DNA from: Thauera sp.
GTDB taxonomy: Bacteria > Pseudomonadota > Gammaproteobacteria > Burkholderiales > Rhodocyclaceae
Direction: 5' to 3'
Length of the DNA: 64,000 nt
Assembly (NCBI GenBank): GCA_024235615.1
Contig: JACKMB010000006.1
Span: 226,221 to 290,220, forward strand
Under the pieces are notes generated by a model. The model made no database searches. It was given only the letters and a program-made list of their open reading frames with translations, and was not told the DNA's origin. The position numbers and the translations under genes are program-made. Positions within the stretch are counted from its first letter, which is position 1, and the number at the start of each line of letters is the position of its first letter. Below are positions 54,395 to 63,655 of this stretch, piece after piece.

Positions 54395-55147
54395 ATGGAC
54401 GCCCTCGGCTGGTTCGTCACCGCCATCGCCATCCTGCTCACCGGCATCTCCAAGGCCGGGCTGGGCGGGGCGCTCGGCGGGCTCGCGGTGCCTTTCATGT
54501 CGATGTGGATCCCGCCGCGGGACGCGGTCGCGGTGGTGCTGCCGATCCTCATCGTGATGGACATGGTGGGCATCCGGGTGTGGCGGGGCAAGGCCGACCG
54601 GGGCGACCTGCGCCACCTGATCCCGGCTGCGCTGCTGGGCATCGGCGCGGGCACGCTGCTCTTCGGCGTGCTCTCCGACCGCATGGTCAAGCTCGTGCTC
54701 GGGCTGATCGCGCTCGCCTTCGTCGCCGACCGCCTGCTGCGCCGGCGCGCCGAGGCCGCAGCGCCCGGCGAGCGCTCGCGTGCGCCGGCCTTCGCCTGGC
54801 TGTGCGGCGCCGGCGCCGGCTTCACCAGCACGCTCGCACACGCCGGCGGCCCGCCGATCATGGCCTACCTGCTGTCCCGCGGCTTGCCCAAGGAGCGCTT
54901 CGTCGCCACCTCGGTGTTCTTCTTCACCGCGATCAACCTCGCCAAGCTGCCCTTCTACCTCGGCATCGGCCTGTTCAGCCGCGACACCCTGCTGATGTCG
55001 GCGATGCTGCTGCCGCTGGTCCCGGTGGGCGTCTGGCTCGGCCTGCATCTGCTGCGCCGCATCCCCGAGCGTCCCTTCTTCCTGTTCGCCACCTGGGCGC
55101 TCGCGCTGTCCGGGGCCAAGCTGCTGTGGGACGGGCTGGCGGGCTGA
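54395..55147 (+). CDS. TSUP (TauE/SafE) family membrane permease
   Basis: The 250-residue protein has about eight hydrophobic helices in two halves, with the family's GISKAGLGGALGGLAVPFM near the start and GAGAGFTSTLAHAGGPPIMAYLL in the second half. Members export or import sulfite, sulfonates or related organic anions; the substrate is not evident here. GTG 54392 and ATG 54395 are adjacent in-frame starts. It lies 22 bp after aroQ on the same strand. Confidence 0.85.
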   Translation: MDALGWFVTAIAILLTGISKAGLGGALGGLAVPFMSMWIPPRDAVAVVLPILIVMDMVGIRVWRGKADRGDLRHLIPAALLGIGAGTLLFGVLSDRMVKLVLGLIALAFVADRLLRRRAEAAAPGERSRAPAFAWLCGAGAGFTSTLAHAGGPPIMAYLLSRGLPKERFVATSVFFFTAINLAKLPFYLGIGLFSRDTLLMSAMLLPLVPVGVWLGLHLLRRIPERPFFLFATWALALSGAKLLWDGLAG

Positions 55148-55176
55148 GCACCGCGGCGATATAAAGACGGTGGAGG

Positions 55177-55248
55177 TTCGCGCCTGCCGGCGCTCCTACA
55201 GCAACCGACGCGGCTTCGACCCCGTGCAGGAGCGCCGGCAGGCACGAA
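55177..55248. repeat. inverted pair of type-A REP palindromes
   Basis: A reverse copy (55177-55200) and a forward copy (55225-55248, TGCAGGAGCGCCGGCAGGCA) sit between the convergent ends of the permease gene and ggt. The remaining intergenic bases show no gene. Confidence 0.85.
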
Positions 55249-55338
55249 TGCCCTGGCGGGCCGGGTCCGATCCACCGCGCCGGCAGGTCATTGCCCCGCC
55301 CCGGAATCTCTCTCGCCGAGGCGGGTCAAATGGGCCGC

Positions 55339-57081
55339 TTACTGCTTCTGCACGATCGCGCTGCCGCCGCCGTGGCGCACGGGCTCGCTGACCGCGGTCA
55401 CCGTGCCGTCGGCGTTGAAGCGGATGCCGTTGGCGGCGCCGATCTGGTCGGTCTCGCGCCACTTGTGGCCCTTCGCCTCCAGCGCCTTGGCCTGCTCGCT
55501 GCCGGGGAAGCCCAGCAGGGTCTCCACCAGCGTGGTGTCGCCGTTGCGCTGGCTCATGCGCGGCGCGGCGAGCGCGTCGGCCAGGCTCATGCCCAGGTCG
55601 ACGTGATTGACGATGGTCTGCAGCGCGGTGGTGATGATGGTCGAGCCGCCCGGCGAGCCGATGGTGAACGCCGGCGCGCCGTCCTTCACCACGATGGTCG
55701 GGCTCATGCTCGAGCGCGGGCGCTTGAAGGCCTCGGGCAGGTTCGGGTGGGGGCCGCTGAAGTCGAAGTCGGTGAGCTCGTTGTTGAGCAGGAAGCCGCG
55801 CCCCGGCACCACGATGCCGCTGCCGCCCCAGTCCTCGATGGTGAAGGTGTAGGCGACCACGTTGCCGTCGCGGTCGGACACCGCGAGGTGGGTGGTGTGC
55901 ATCGACTCCTGCGCGAGCGGCCTGGGCTGCGGGCGCAGCGGCACCGAGCGGTCGTCCTCGAAGGGGTAGGGGTCGCCCGCCGCGACCTTGCCGGGCGCCG
56001 CGCCGGAGCCGATCCGTCGCGCGCGCTCGCGGGCGTACTCCTTGGACAGGAGACCGTCCTTGGGGATGTCCACGAACTCCTCGTCGGCCACGTAGGCATT
56101 GCGGTCGGCGAAGGCCAGGCGCGAGGCCTCGAGGTAGAGGTGCTCGATCTCGGCGCGCGGCTTGTCCGCGAGGTCGAAGGTCTCGAGCAGGTTGAGCGCC
56201 TGCGCGATCGCGATACCGCCGCTGGACGGCGCGGGCATGCCGTAGACCTCGTAGCCGCGGTAGGTCGAGCGCACCGGCGGGCGGATGCGCGCCTCGTAGT
56301 CCTTGAGGTCGGCCATGGTGAGGTCGCCGGCGATCACGCTGACGCCCGCATTGACCGGCGGGTGGTTCACGGCCGCCACCATGCTCGCAGCGATCGGCCC
56401 CTCGTAGAAGGCCTTGACCCCGCCGCGCGCGAGGTCGCGGTAGGTCTGCGCGAGATCCGGGTTGCGGAAGTGCGTGCCCACCGGCAGCGCCTTGCCGTCC
56501 TGCAGGTAGAGCGCCGAGGCGGTGGAGAAGCGTGCGAACTTGGCCTCGTTGACCTTGTTGATGCGGTGGAAGTTGGGCCCGACCGCAAAGCCCTGCTCGG
56601 CGACGCGGATGGCGGGGGCGAGCACCTTGTCCAGGCTCATCGTGCCGTAGCGCGTCAGCGCCTCGTGCCAGCCGCGCACCGTGCCGGGCACGCCGACCGA
56701 GATGCCGTTGGGCACGGTGGCCTTCCAGTCCATCTCCTTGCCTGCGGCGTCGAGGAAGACGCCGGGGTGGAAGCTCGCCGGGGCGACCTCGCGGTGGTCG
56801 ATGGCGATCACGCGCTTGTCCTTGGCGGACCAGATGAGCATGAAGCCGCCGCCGCCGATGCCGCAGCTGAACGGGTCGGTGACGCCGAGCGTGGCCGCCG
56901 CGGCCACCGCGGCGTCGATGGCGTTGCCGCCGGCATCGAGGATCTGCATCGCGGCCAGGCTGGCCTCGTGCGAGATGGTGGCGACCGCGCCGCCGTGGCC
57001 GGTGTCGACCGGCTGCTTCGCCAGGGCGCCGAAGGCGGCCATCATGACCGCGGTGGCGAGGAGGGTGCGTGTCGTTTTCAT
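55339..57081 (-). CDS. ggt: gamma-glutamyltransferase
   Basis: The 580-residue protein has a signal peptide (MKTTRTLLATAVMMAAFGALA) and the Ntn-hydrolase features of GGT. The new N-terminus of the small subunit would be the first Thr of TTHLAVSDRDGN (about residue 395), and the large subunit has DPFSCGIGGGGFMLIW. It is autocleaved in the periplasm and hydrolyses or transfers the gamma-glutamyl group of glutathione. Start ATG 57081 is set by the signal peptide; an open frame continues 87 codons upstream only through REP repeats. Confidence 0.94.
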   Translation of the reverse strand: MKTTRTLLATAVMMAAFGALAKQPVDTGHGGAVATISHEASLAAMQILDAGGNAIDAAVAAAATLGVTDPFSCGIGGGGFMLIWSAKDKRVIAIDHREVAPASFHPGVFLDAAGKEMDWKATVPNGISVGVPGTVRGWHEALTRYGTMSLDKVLAPAIRVAEQGFAVGPNFHRINKVNEAKFARFSTASALYLQDGKALPVGTHFRNPDLAQTYRDLARGGVKAFYEGPIAASMVAAVNHPPVNAGVSVIAGDLTMADLKDYEARIRPPVRSTYRGYEVYGMPAPSSGGIAIAQALNLLETFDLADKPRAEIEHLYLEASRLAFADRNAYVADEEFVDIPKDGLLSKEYARERARRIGSGAAPGKVAAGDPYPFEDDRSVPLRPQPRPLAQESMHTTHLAVSDRDGNVVAYTFTIEDWGGSGIVVPGRGFLLNNELTDFDFSGPHPNLPEAFKRPRSSMSPTIVVKDGAPAFTIGSPGGSTIITTALQTIVNHVDLGMSLADALAAPRMSQRNGDTTLVETLLGFPGSEQAKALEAKGHKWRETDQIGAANGIRFNADGTVTAVSEPVRHGGGSAIVQKQ

Positions 57082-57129
57082 GATGCGCTCCGTCGGGGTG
57101 GGGACATGACGGTAGCACAGGGCGGCCGG

Positions 57130-57451
57130 TTCGCGGCTGCCGCCGCTCCTACAGGATCCGGGAGGCGCGATGGTTCTGTAGGAGCGCCGGCAGGCGCGAA
57201 TGCGGCCTCTTCGCCACGCGACCACGCCGGCCGCAGACGCTGCACCGCCAGATTCGCGGCTGCCGCCGCTCCTACAGGAGGTCCGGGAGGCGCGATGGTT
57301 CTGTAGGAGCGCCGGCAGGCGCGAATGCGGCCTCTCCGCCACGCGACCACGCCGGCTGCGGGCGCTGCACCGCCAGATTCGCGGCTGCCGCCGCTCCTAC
57401 AGGAGGTCCGGGAGGCGCGATGGTTCCTGTAGGAGCGCCGGCAGGCGCGAG
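57130..57451. repeat. tandem array of about 124-bp units built from mixed REP pairs
   Basis: Units begin at 57130, 57253 and 57378. Each holds a reverse type-B palindrome (TTCGCGGCTGCCGCCGCTCC) and a forward type-A palindrome (GTAGGAGCGCCGGCAGGCGC), with a GGGAGGCGCGATGGTT spacer and, between units, a GCGGCCTC...GCACCGCCAGA linker. Copies are nearly identical. The array fills the 376-bp gap between ggt and ackA, and nothing else is seen there. Confidence 0.92.
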
Positions 57452-57457
57452 TGCGGC

Positions 57458-58642
57458 TTACAGCCCTAGCGTCTCGGCCGTGTAGCGCGCGATCATGCGT
57501 TCTTCGTTGGTCGGCACCACGGCGACCGCGACACGGCTGGCTGCGGTGTCGATGCGGCGGGCGTGGTCGGCGTTGGCGGCGGGGTCGATCTCGATGCCCA
57601 TCCACGCCGCCATCGTGGCCACCTTCTCGCGCACCGGCGCGGCGTGCTCGCCGATGCCGCCGGTGAACACCAGCGCATCCAGCCCGCCCGCGGCCGCAGC
57701 CAGCGAGCCGAGCTCGCGCGCGATGCGGTAGCAGAACAGCTCGACCGCCTCCCTGGCCTCGGGGGCGTCGGAGGCGAGCAGGGTGCGCATGTCCTGGCTG
57801 ATGCCCGACACGCCGAGCAGGCCTGATTCCTTGTAGAGCAGGCTGGTGAGCGCCTTCGCGTCCATGCCCTTCTGCTCCATCAGGTAGAGCATCACGCCGG
57901 GGTCGAGGCTGCCGGTGCGGGTGCCCATCATCAGGCCCTCGACCGCGGTGAAGCCCATCGTCGACGCGACACTGCGACCGTCGCGCAGCGCGCACATCGA
58001 GGCGCCGTTGCCCAGGTGGGCGATCACCACCGCGCCCCTGGCGCGCTCGCCGATGATTTCCGGCAACTGGCGCGCCACGTAGTCGTAGGACAGGCCGTGG
58101 AAGCCATAGCGCTTGATGCCCTCGGCCGACAGCCTGCGCGGCAACGCGAAGGCCTGCGCGACCGCCGGCTGGGTGCGGTGGAAGGCGGTGTCGAAGCAGC
58201 CGACCTGCGGCACCTGCGGCATCAGCCCCGCGACCGCGCGCACCGCGCGCAGGTTGTGCGGCTGGTGCAGCGGGGCGAGCGGCACGAAGGTGTCGAGCGT
58301 ACGCAGCACCGACTCGTCGAGCCGGGTGGGCGCGCTGTAGTGCTCGCCGCCATGCACGATGCGGTGGCCGGCGGCGACGATGTCGAGCGCCGGGTTGTGA
58401 CGGTTCAGCAGCGCGAACACATGGTTGAGCGCGTCACGATGCTGTTCGCCCTGGCTGCCGCCGGTGGGCACCGCTTCATGGATGCGCGCACCGTCGGCGG
58501 TCTTGAGCGTGATCTCGGGCGTGGCGCCGATGCCTTCGACCTGGCCGGACACCGCCGGCGCCTCGGCCACATCGCCGTTGACCGGATAGAGCGCGAACTT
58601 CAGGCTCGACGAGCCGGCGTTGAGAACGAGGACGGCCTTCAT
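57458..58642 (-). CDS. ackA: acetate kinase
   Basis: The 394-residue ASKHA-fold kinase has VLNAGSSSLKFALY at the N-terminus, AGHRIVHGGEHYS, HLGNGASMCALRDG and VFTGGIGEHAAPVRE. It interconverts acetyl phosphate and acetate with ADP/ATP. Its start codon overlaps the stop of the upstream phosphotransacetylase gene (ATGA). Because that partner is a MaoC fusion, substrates with longer acyl chains (propionate, butyrate) are possible. Confidence 0.94.
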   Translation of the reverse strand: MKAVLVLNAGSSSLKFALYPVNGDVAEAPAVSGQVEGIGATPEITLKTADGARIHEAVPTGGSQGEQHRDALNHVFALLNRHNPALDIVAAGHRIVHGGEHYSAPTRLDESVLRTLDTFVPLAPLHQPHNLRAVRAVAGLMPQVPQVGCFDTAFHRTQPAVAQAFALPRRLSAEGIKRYGFHGLSYDYVARQLPEIIGERARGAVVIAHLGNGASMCALRDGRSVASTMGFTAVEGLMMGTRTGSLDPGVMLYLMEQKGMDAKALTSLLYKESGLLGVSGISQDMRTLLASDAPEAREAVELFCYRIARELGSLAAAAGGLDALVFTGGIGEHAAPVREKVATMAAWMGIEIDPAANADHARRIDTAASRVAVAVVPTNEERMIARYTAETLGL

Positions 58643-60045
58643 GCTTTCAGCGCCTCACGCTTCCTGTGGGCCATCAGCTGCACCACGGCGCACGACGCGG
58701 TGCGCGTCTCGGCGGTGTCGGCACGGCTGGTGAGCACGATCGGCACGCGCGCGCCCAGCACCACGCCGGCCATCAGCGCGTTGGCGAGGTACTCGAGCTG
58801 CTTGGCGACCATGTTGCCGGACTCGAGGTCGGGCACCACGAGGATGTCGGCGTTGCCGGCGACCACGGACTTGATGCCCTTGGTCTTCGCGGCGACCAGC
58901 GACACCGCATTGTCGAAGGCGAGCGGGCCGTCGAGCAGGCCACCCTTGATCTGGCCGCGGTCGGCCATCTTGCACAGCGCGGCGGCTTCGATCGTCGAGC
59001 GGATCTTCGAGGTCACGGTCTCGACTGCCGACAGGATCGCCACCTTGGGCTCGGGCAGGCCGAGGATGTGGGCGAGCTCGATCGCGTTCTGGATGATGTC
59101 GACCTTATCCTCGAGCGTCGGCTCGATCATGATCGCCGCGTCGGTGATCATCAGCGGGTGCGGGTAGGTCGGCACGTCGGCCAGGAAGACGTGGCTGATG
59201 CGGCGGCCGGTGCGCAGGTGCTTGATGACCTGGCTCATCATCTCGTCGGTGTGCAGCGAGCCCTTCATCAGCGCTTCGGCGCCGCCGTCGCGGCACATCG
59301 CCACCGCGACCTCTGCCGAGGCGTGGCTGTGCTCGGTGTCGACGATGCGGAAGCCCTTGACGTCGATCTCGTTCTCTTCAGCGACGGCGCGGATGCGCGC
59401 CTCGGGACCGACCAGGATCGGATCGACCAGTCCGGCGCGCGCCGCCTGGACCGGACCGAGGAGGGATTCGCGGTCGCAGGGATGCACCACCGCGATCGGG
59501 ATCGGCGACAGGCCGGACGACACCGACAGCAGGTGGCGGTAGCGCAGCTCGCGGTCGGAGATGGTGACCTCGGGCAGCACGACGCGCGGACGGGCGATCT
59601 TCTCGGTCGGCGCCATCACCTCGGCGATGCCGTCGATTACCTTGAGGCCGTCCTGGTTCACCGCCAGGCAGTCGAGGATCACGTGGTGGTTGTGCTCGAA
59701 CTTTTCCTTGCAGGTGACCGTGATCGTGAGCGTGTCGCCGATCGTGATCGGGCGCCAGAAGTTGAGCCCCTGCGACACGTACACCGTGCCGGGGCCGGGG
59801 AATTCGGTGCCGAGCACGGTGGAGATCAGCGTGCTGCCCCACATGCTGTGGCCGACGACCTCTCGGAACTGGCTTGAACGCGCGTACTCGAGATCGACGT
59901 GGGTCGGGTTGACGTCGCCGGACATCGCGGCGAAGAGGTGGATGTCCTCCGGGCGCAGCGTGCGGACGAGCTGGGCGAAGTCGCCCACCTGGATCTCGTC
60001 GAAGGTGCGGTTCTGGATCATCGGTTGTGCGGCAGGGGCTTTCAT
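58639..60045 (-). CDS. MaoC-like hydratase fused to phosphate acetyl/butyryltransferase
   Basis: The 468-residue protein has an N-terminal MaoC/hot-dog domain (about 1-150: FDEIQVGDFAQLVRTL, AMSGDVNPTHVDLEYA, VGHSMWGSTLIS) containing the Asp/His of (R)-hydratases. The C-terminal PTA/PTB domain (about 165-468) includes EALMKGSLHTDEMM, DGPLAFDNAVS and VPDLESGNMVAKQL. It is annotated in relatives as bifunctional enoyl-CoA hydratase/phosphate acetyltransferase. It forms acyl phosphate from acyl-CoA for the coupled ackA. ATG 60045 begins the family; the open frame starts eight codons earlier. A TAGAAT-like -10 box lies at 60086-60081. Confidence 0.9.
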   Translation of the reverse strand: MKAPAAQPMIQNRTFDEIQVGDFAQLVRTLRPEDIHLFAAMSGDVNPTHVDLEYARSSQFREVVGHSMWGSTLISTVLGTEFPGPGTVYVSQGLNFWRPITIGDTLTITVTCKEKFEHNHHVILDCLAVNQDGLKVIDGIAEVMAPTEKIARPRVVLPEVTISDRELRYRHLLSVSSGLSPIPIAVVHPCDRESLLGPVQAARAGLVDPILVGPEARIRAVAEENEIDVKGFRIVDTEHSHASAEVAVAMCRDGGAEALMKGSLHTDEMMSQVIKHLRTGRRISHVFLADVPTYPHPLMITDAAIMIEPTLEDKVDIIQNAIELAHILGLPEPKVAILSAVETVTSKIRSTIEAAALCKMADRGQIKGGLLDGPLAFDNAVSLVAAKTKGIKSVVAGNADILVVPDLESGNMVAKQLEYLANALMAGVVLGARVPIVLTSRADTAETRTASCAVVQLMAHRKREALKA

Positions 60046-60322
60046 GGCAACTCTCGTTCTTGGGTGCATTGCAACGCGCGATTCTAGACCTTGTATGTGA
60101 CTGAAACATGCGCTAAAACGATCGAATTGTGCAATGCGTCAATCAGACGCGCGTTTCCTTGCGCTGAGCGGGTTTTTTCATGCCCTCACCATGCGTTTGC
60201 TCACGATCGGTCGTGCGGGTCGCGTGCTAGACTCCGCGCGTTTTTCCGATCCGCGGGCGCGGACGAGCTCGATCCTGCGCCCGTAACCTGTCGAACCTCC
60301 CCATTTCGCCACGGAATCAACC
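60046..60322. other. 277-bp divergent intergenic region, pta/glmU
   Basis: Contains the candidate -10 box TAGAAT for the minus-strand pta-ackA operon (60086-60081). AT-richer stretches around 60100-60140 suggest further promoter elements, but no convincing -35/-10 pair for glmU was found. No gene is evident. Confidence 0.5.
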
Positions 60323-61684
60323 ATGCAAGTCGTCGTTCTCGCTGCCGGCCAGGGCAAGCGCATGCGCTCGGTGCTGCCCAAGGTCCTCCAACCCATCGCC
60401 GGCAAGCCGATGCTGGCCCACGTGCTCGACGCCGCGCGCACCCTCGACGCGCAGCGCATCTGCGTGGTGTATGGCCACGGTGGGGAGGTGGTGCGCGAGC
60501 GCCTCGATGCCGCCGACCTGGCGTGGGCGCGGCAGCAGCCGCAGCTCGGCACTGGTCACGCGGTGCAGCAGGCGCTGCCCCACCTCGACGACGACCACGT
60601 GGCGCTGGTGCTGTACGGCGACGTCCCGCTGATCGGCGTGCCCACGCTGCGCCGCCTGGTCGCCGCCGCCGGCGACGCGCGCCTCGCGCTGCTCACCGTC
60701 GAGATGGACAACCCGACCGGCTACGGCCGCATCCTGCGTGACGCCGCCGGCAAGGTGGTGCGCATCGTCGAGGAGAAGGACGCCTCGGACGAGGAGCGCA
60801 AGGTCCGCGAGGTGAACACCGGCATCCTGGTCGCCCCGGTCCGCCACCTGCGCGCCTGGCTCGGCCGCATCGGCAACGACAACGCCCAGGGCGAGTACTA
60901 CCTCACCGACATCATCGGCCTGGCCGTGGCCGACGGCGTCGAGGTCACCACCGTGCAGCCCGATGCCTTCGCCGAGACGCTCGGGGTCAACAACAAGATG
61001 CAGCTCGCCGAGCTCGAGCGCATCCACCAGGGCAACATCGCCCGCCGCCTGATGGAAGAGGGCGTCACCCTGATCGACCCGGCCCGCATCGACGTTCGCG
61101 GCAGCCTCACGGTCGGCCGCGACGTCGAGATCGACGTGAACTGCATCTTCGAGGGCGAGGTCGAGCTGGGCGACGGCGTGCGCATCGGCGCCAACTGCGT
61201 CGTCCGCAACGCCCGCATCGGCGCCGGCACCCGGCTCGAGCCCTTCAGCCACGTCGACAGCACCACCATGGGCCAGGCCTGCGTGATCGGGCCCTACGCC
61301 CGCACCCGCCCGGGCACCGTGCTCGGCGCCGACGTGCATCTGGGCAACTTCGTCGAGGTCAAGAACAGCGTCATCGCCGACCACTCCAAGGCCAACCACC
61401 TCGCCTACGTGGGCGACGCCGACGTCGGCAGCAAGGTCAATATCGGCGCCGGCACCATCACCTGCAACTACGACGGCGCCAACAAGTACCGCACCATCAT
61501 CGAGGACGAGGTCTTCATCGGCTCCGACACCCAGCTCGTCGCCCCGGTGCGCGTGGGCCGCGGCGCCACCCTGGGCGCCGGCACCACGCTCACCAAGGAC
61601 GCGCCCGCCGGCCAGCTCACGGTGTCGCGCACCAAGCAGATCAGCCTCGACCACTGGAAGCGCCCGGTCAAGCAGCCGCGCTGA
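60323..61684 (+). CDS. glmU: bifunctional UDP-N-acetylglucosamine pyrophosphorylase/glucosamine-1-P acetyltransferase
   Basis: The 453-residue protein has an N-terminal nucleotidyltransferase domain ([20 protein letters not shown], about 1-230). A C-terminal left-handed beta-helix with hexapeptide repeats ([40 protein letters not shown]) follows. It makes UDP-GlcNAc for peptidoglycan and LPS. It is followed after 73 bp by glmS, so the pathway genes are paired. Confidence 0.97.
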   Translation: MQVVVLAAGQGKRMRSVLPKVLQPIAGKPMLAHVLDAARTLDAQRICVVYGHGGEVVRERLDAADLAWARQQPQLGTGHAVQQALPHLDDDHVALVLYGDVPLIGVPTLRRLVAAAGDARLALLTVEMDNPTGYGRILRDAAGKVVRIVEEKDASDEERKVREVNTGILVAPVRHLRAWLGRIGNDNAQGEYYLTDIIGLAVADGVEVTTVQPDAFAETLGVNNKMQLAELERIHQGNIARRLMEEGVTLIDPARIDVRGSLTVGRDVEIDVNCIFEGEVELGDGVRIGANCVVRNARIGAGTRLEPFSHVDSTTMGQACVIGPYARTRPGTVLGADVHLGNFVEVKNSVIADHSKANHLAYVGDADVGSKVNIGAGTITCNYDGANKYRTIIEDEVFIGSDTQLVAPVRVGRGATLGAGTTLTKDAPAGQLTVSRTKQISLDHWKRPVKQPR

Positions 61685-61757
61685 GGCGCTGCCGCCAGCG
61701 CGTTCCGCCCGACCCGCCCTCCGCACCGAATCCAAAGACCGACAAGGAAGCCCCGCC

Positions 61758-63584
61758 ATGTGTGGCATCGTCACCGCAATCGCAACCAACAACGTCGTCC
61801 CGGTCCTGCTCGAGGGCCTGCGCAAGCTCGAATACCGTGGCTACGACTCCGCCGGCCTCGCCGTGCTCGCCGGCGAGCTCACCCGCCTGCGCTCCTGCGG
61901 CCGCGTGGCCGAGCTCGCTGCGCTGGCCGATGCGCGCCAGCTCTCCGCCCACATCGGCATCGCCCACACGCGCTGGGCCACCCACGGCGTGCCCTCCGAG
62001 CGCAACGCCCACCCGCACATCTCCGGCGGCCTCGCCGTGGTGCATAACGGCATCATCGAGAACTTCGAGGCCATCAGGGCCGACCTGCAGGGCAAGGGCT
62101 ACGTCTTCGAGTCCGAGACCGACACCGAGGCTATCGCCCACCTGGTGCACTACAAGCTGCAGGGCAACATCGACCTCTTCGAGGCCGTGCGCCAGGCCAC
62201 CGTCGATCTCGTCGGCGCCTACGCCATCGGCGTGGTCGCCGAGGCCGACCCCTTCCGCGTCATCGTCGCCCGCCGCGGCTCGCCGCTGCTGCTTGGCATC
62301 GGCGAGGACGGGATGTACGCCGCCTCCGACACCGCCGCGCTGCTGCAGGTCACCCGCAAGATCGTCTATCTCGAAGACGGCGACCTCGCCGAACTGCGCC
62401 GCGACAGCTACATCGTGATCCGCTCCGACGGCAGCCCGGTCGAGCGCGATGTGCACATCTCCAGCCTGTCGGCCGACGCCGTGGAGCTCGGCAAGTACCG
62501 CCACTACATGCAGAAGGAGATCTTCGAGCAGCCGCAGGCGCTGGCCCAGACCCTGGAGCTGATCGCCGGCGGCGCCGGCATCACCCCGCAGCACTTCGGC
62601 GCGCGTGCGGCCGAGGTCTTCGACGGCGTGCGCCGCGTGCTCGTGCTCGCCTGCGGCACCAGCTACCACGCCGGCCTGGTCGCGCGCTACTGGATCGAAT
62701 CCATCGCCAAGCTGCCGGTCACCGTCGAGATCGCCAGCGAATACCGCTATCGCGAATCCGTGCCCGACCCCGACACCCTGGTCGTGGTCATCTCGCAGTC
62801 GGGCGAGACCGCCGACACCCTGGCCGCGCTCAAGCACGCCAAGTCGCTCGGCATGCAGCGCACGCTCGCCATCTGCAACGTGCCCGAGTCGGCCATCGTG
62901 CGCGAGACCGCGCTGCGCTTCATCACCCGTGCCGGCCCCGAGATCGGCGTCGCCTCCACCAAGGCCTTCACCACCCAGCTCGCCGCCTTCGCGCTGCTCA
63001 CGCTCGCGCTCGCCAAGATCAACGGGCGGCTGTCCGCCGAGGACGAGGAGCGCCGCCTCGCCGCGCTGCGCCACCTGCCGGTCGCGGTGCAGAAGGTGCT
63101 CGAGCTCGAACCCGAGATCGAGCAGTGGGCGCAGCGCTTCGCCGGCAAGGAGCACGCGCTCTTCCTCGGCCGCGGCAGCCACTGGCCGATCGCCATGGAG
63201 GGCGCGCTCAAGCTCAAGGAGATCTCCTACATCCACGCCGAGGCCTACGCCGCCGGCGAGCTCAAGCACGGCCCGCTCGCCCTGGTGGACAAGGACATGC
63301 CGGTGATCGCCGTGTCCCCCGCCGACGAGCTGCTCGAAAAGCTCAAGTCCAACCTGCAGGAAGTCCGCGCGCGCGGCGGCGAGCTCTACGTGTTCGCCGA
63401 CGCGGGCAGCGAGATTCCGGAATCGGAAGGCGTGCACATCCTGCACATGCCCGAGCACTACGGCATGCTGTCGCCGGTGCTGCACGTGATCCCGCTGCAG
63501 CTGCTGTCGTACCACGCGGCGCTGGTGAAGGGGACGGATGTGGATAAGCCACGCAACCTCGCGAAGTCGGTCACGGTCGAGTGA
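61758..63584 (+). CDS. glmS: glutamine--fructose-6-phosphate aminotransferase
   Basis: The 608-residue enzyme begins MCGIVTAIA, with Cys2 as glutaminase nucleophile. A class II amidotransferase domain is followed by two SIS domains ([50 protein letters not shown]). It ends with [11 protein letters not shown], typical of the family. It converts fructose-6-phosphate and glutamine to glucosamine-6-phosphate. In some bacteria glmS is controlled by a ribozyme or sRNA; the 73-bp gap here shows no glmS ribozyme-like sequence that I can recognise. Confidence 0.97.
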   Translation: MCGIVTAIATNNVVPVLLEGLRKLEYRGYDSAGLAVLAGELTRLRSCGRVAELAALADARQLSAHIGIAHTRWATHGVPSERNAHPHISGGLAVVHNGIIENFEAIRADLQGKGYVFESETDTEAIAHLVHYKLQGNIDLFEAVRQATVDLVGAYAIGVVAEADPFRVIVARRGSPLLLGIGEDGMYAASDTAALLQVTRKIVYLEDGDLAELRRDSYIVIRSDGSPVERDVHISSLSADAVELGKYRHYMQKEIFEQPQALAQTLELIAGGAGITPQHFGARAAEVFDGVRRVLVLACGTSYHAGLVARYWIESIAKLPVTVEIASEYRYRESVPDPDTLVVVISQSGETADTLAALKHAKSLGMQRTLAICNVPESAIVRETALRFITRAGPEIGVASTKAFTTQLAAFALLTLALAKINGRLSAEDEERRLAALRHLPVAVQKVLELEPEIEQWAQRFAGKEHALFLGRGSHWPIAMEGALKLKEISYIHAEAYAAGELKHGPLALVDKDMPVIAVSPADELLEKLKSNLQEVRARGGELYVFADAGSEIPESEGVHILHMPEHYGMLSPVLHVIPLQLLSYHAALVKGTDVDKPRNLAKSVTVE

Positions 63585-63595
63585 AGACGTAGTAC

Positions 63596-63646
63596 TTGAT
63601 ATCCGGTATCACATGATCCATATTCAGGTCGTCATGTGATACCGGA
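63596..63646 (+). promoter_or_regulatory. promoter with 15-bp inverted repeat ahead of the antitoxin gene
   Basis: TTGATA (63596-63601) and CATATT (63619-63624) form a -35/-10 pair with 17-bp spacing. A perfect 15-bp inverted repeat, TCCGGTATCACATGA (63602-63616) and TCATGTGATACCGGA (63632-63646), with 15 bp between the arms, places one arm between the boxes and the other over the transcription start and Shine-Dalgarno. This is a typical autoregulatory operator layout. Confidence 0.75.
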
Positions 63647-63655
63647 GCCGCCGCC

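Noticed and set aside
58639-60045. MaoC-PTA joined by a frameshift or assembly error
   Set aside because: The frame is uninterrupted, the linker is natural, and the same fusion is known as an annotated family.
61685-61757. glmS ribozyme or riboswitch before glmS
   Set aside because: The 73-bp gap is too short and lacks the known ribozyme core; such ribozymes are typical of Gram-positive bacteria.
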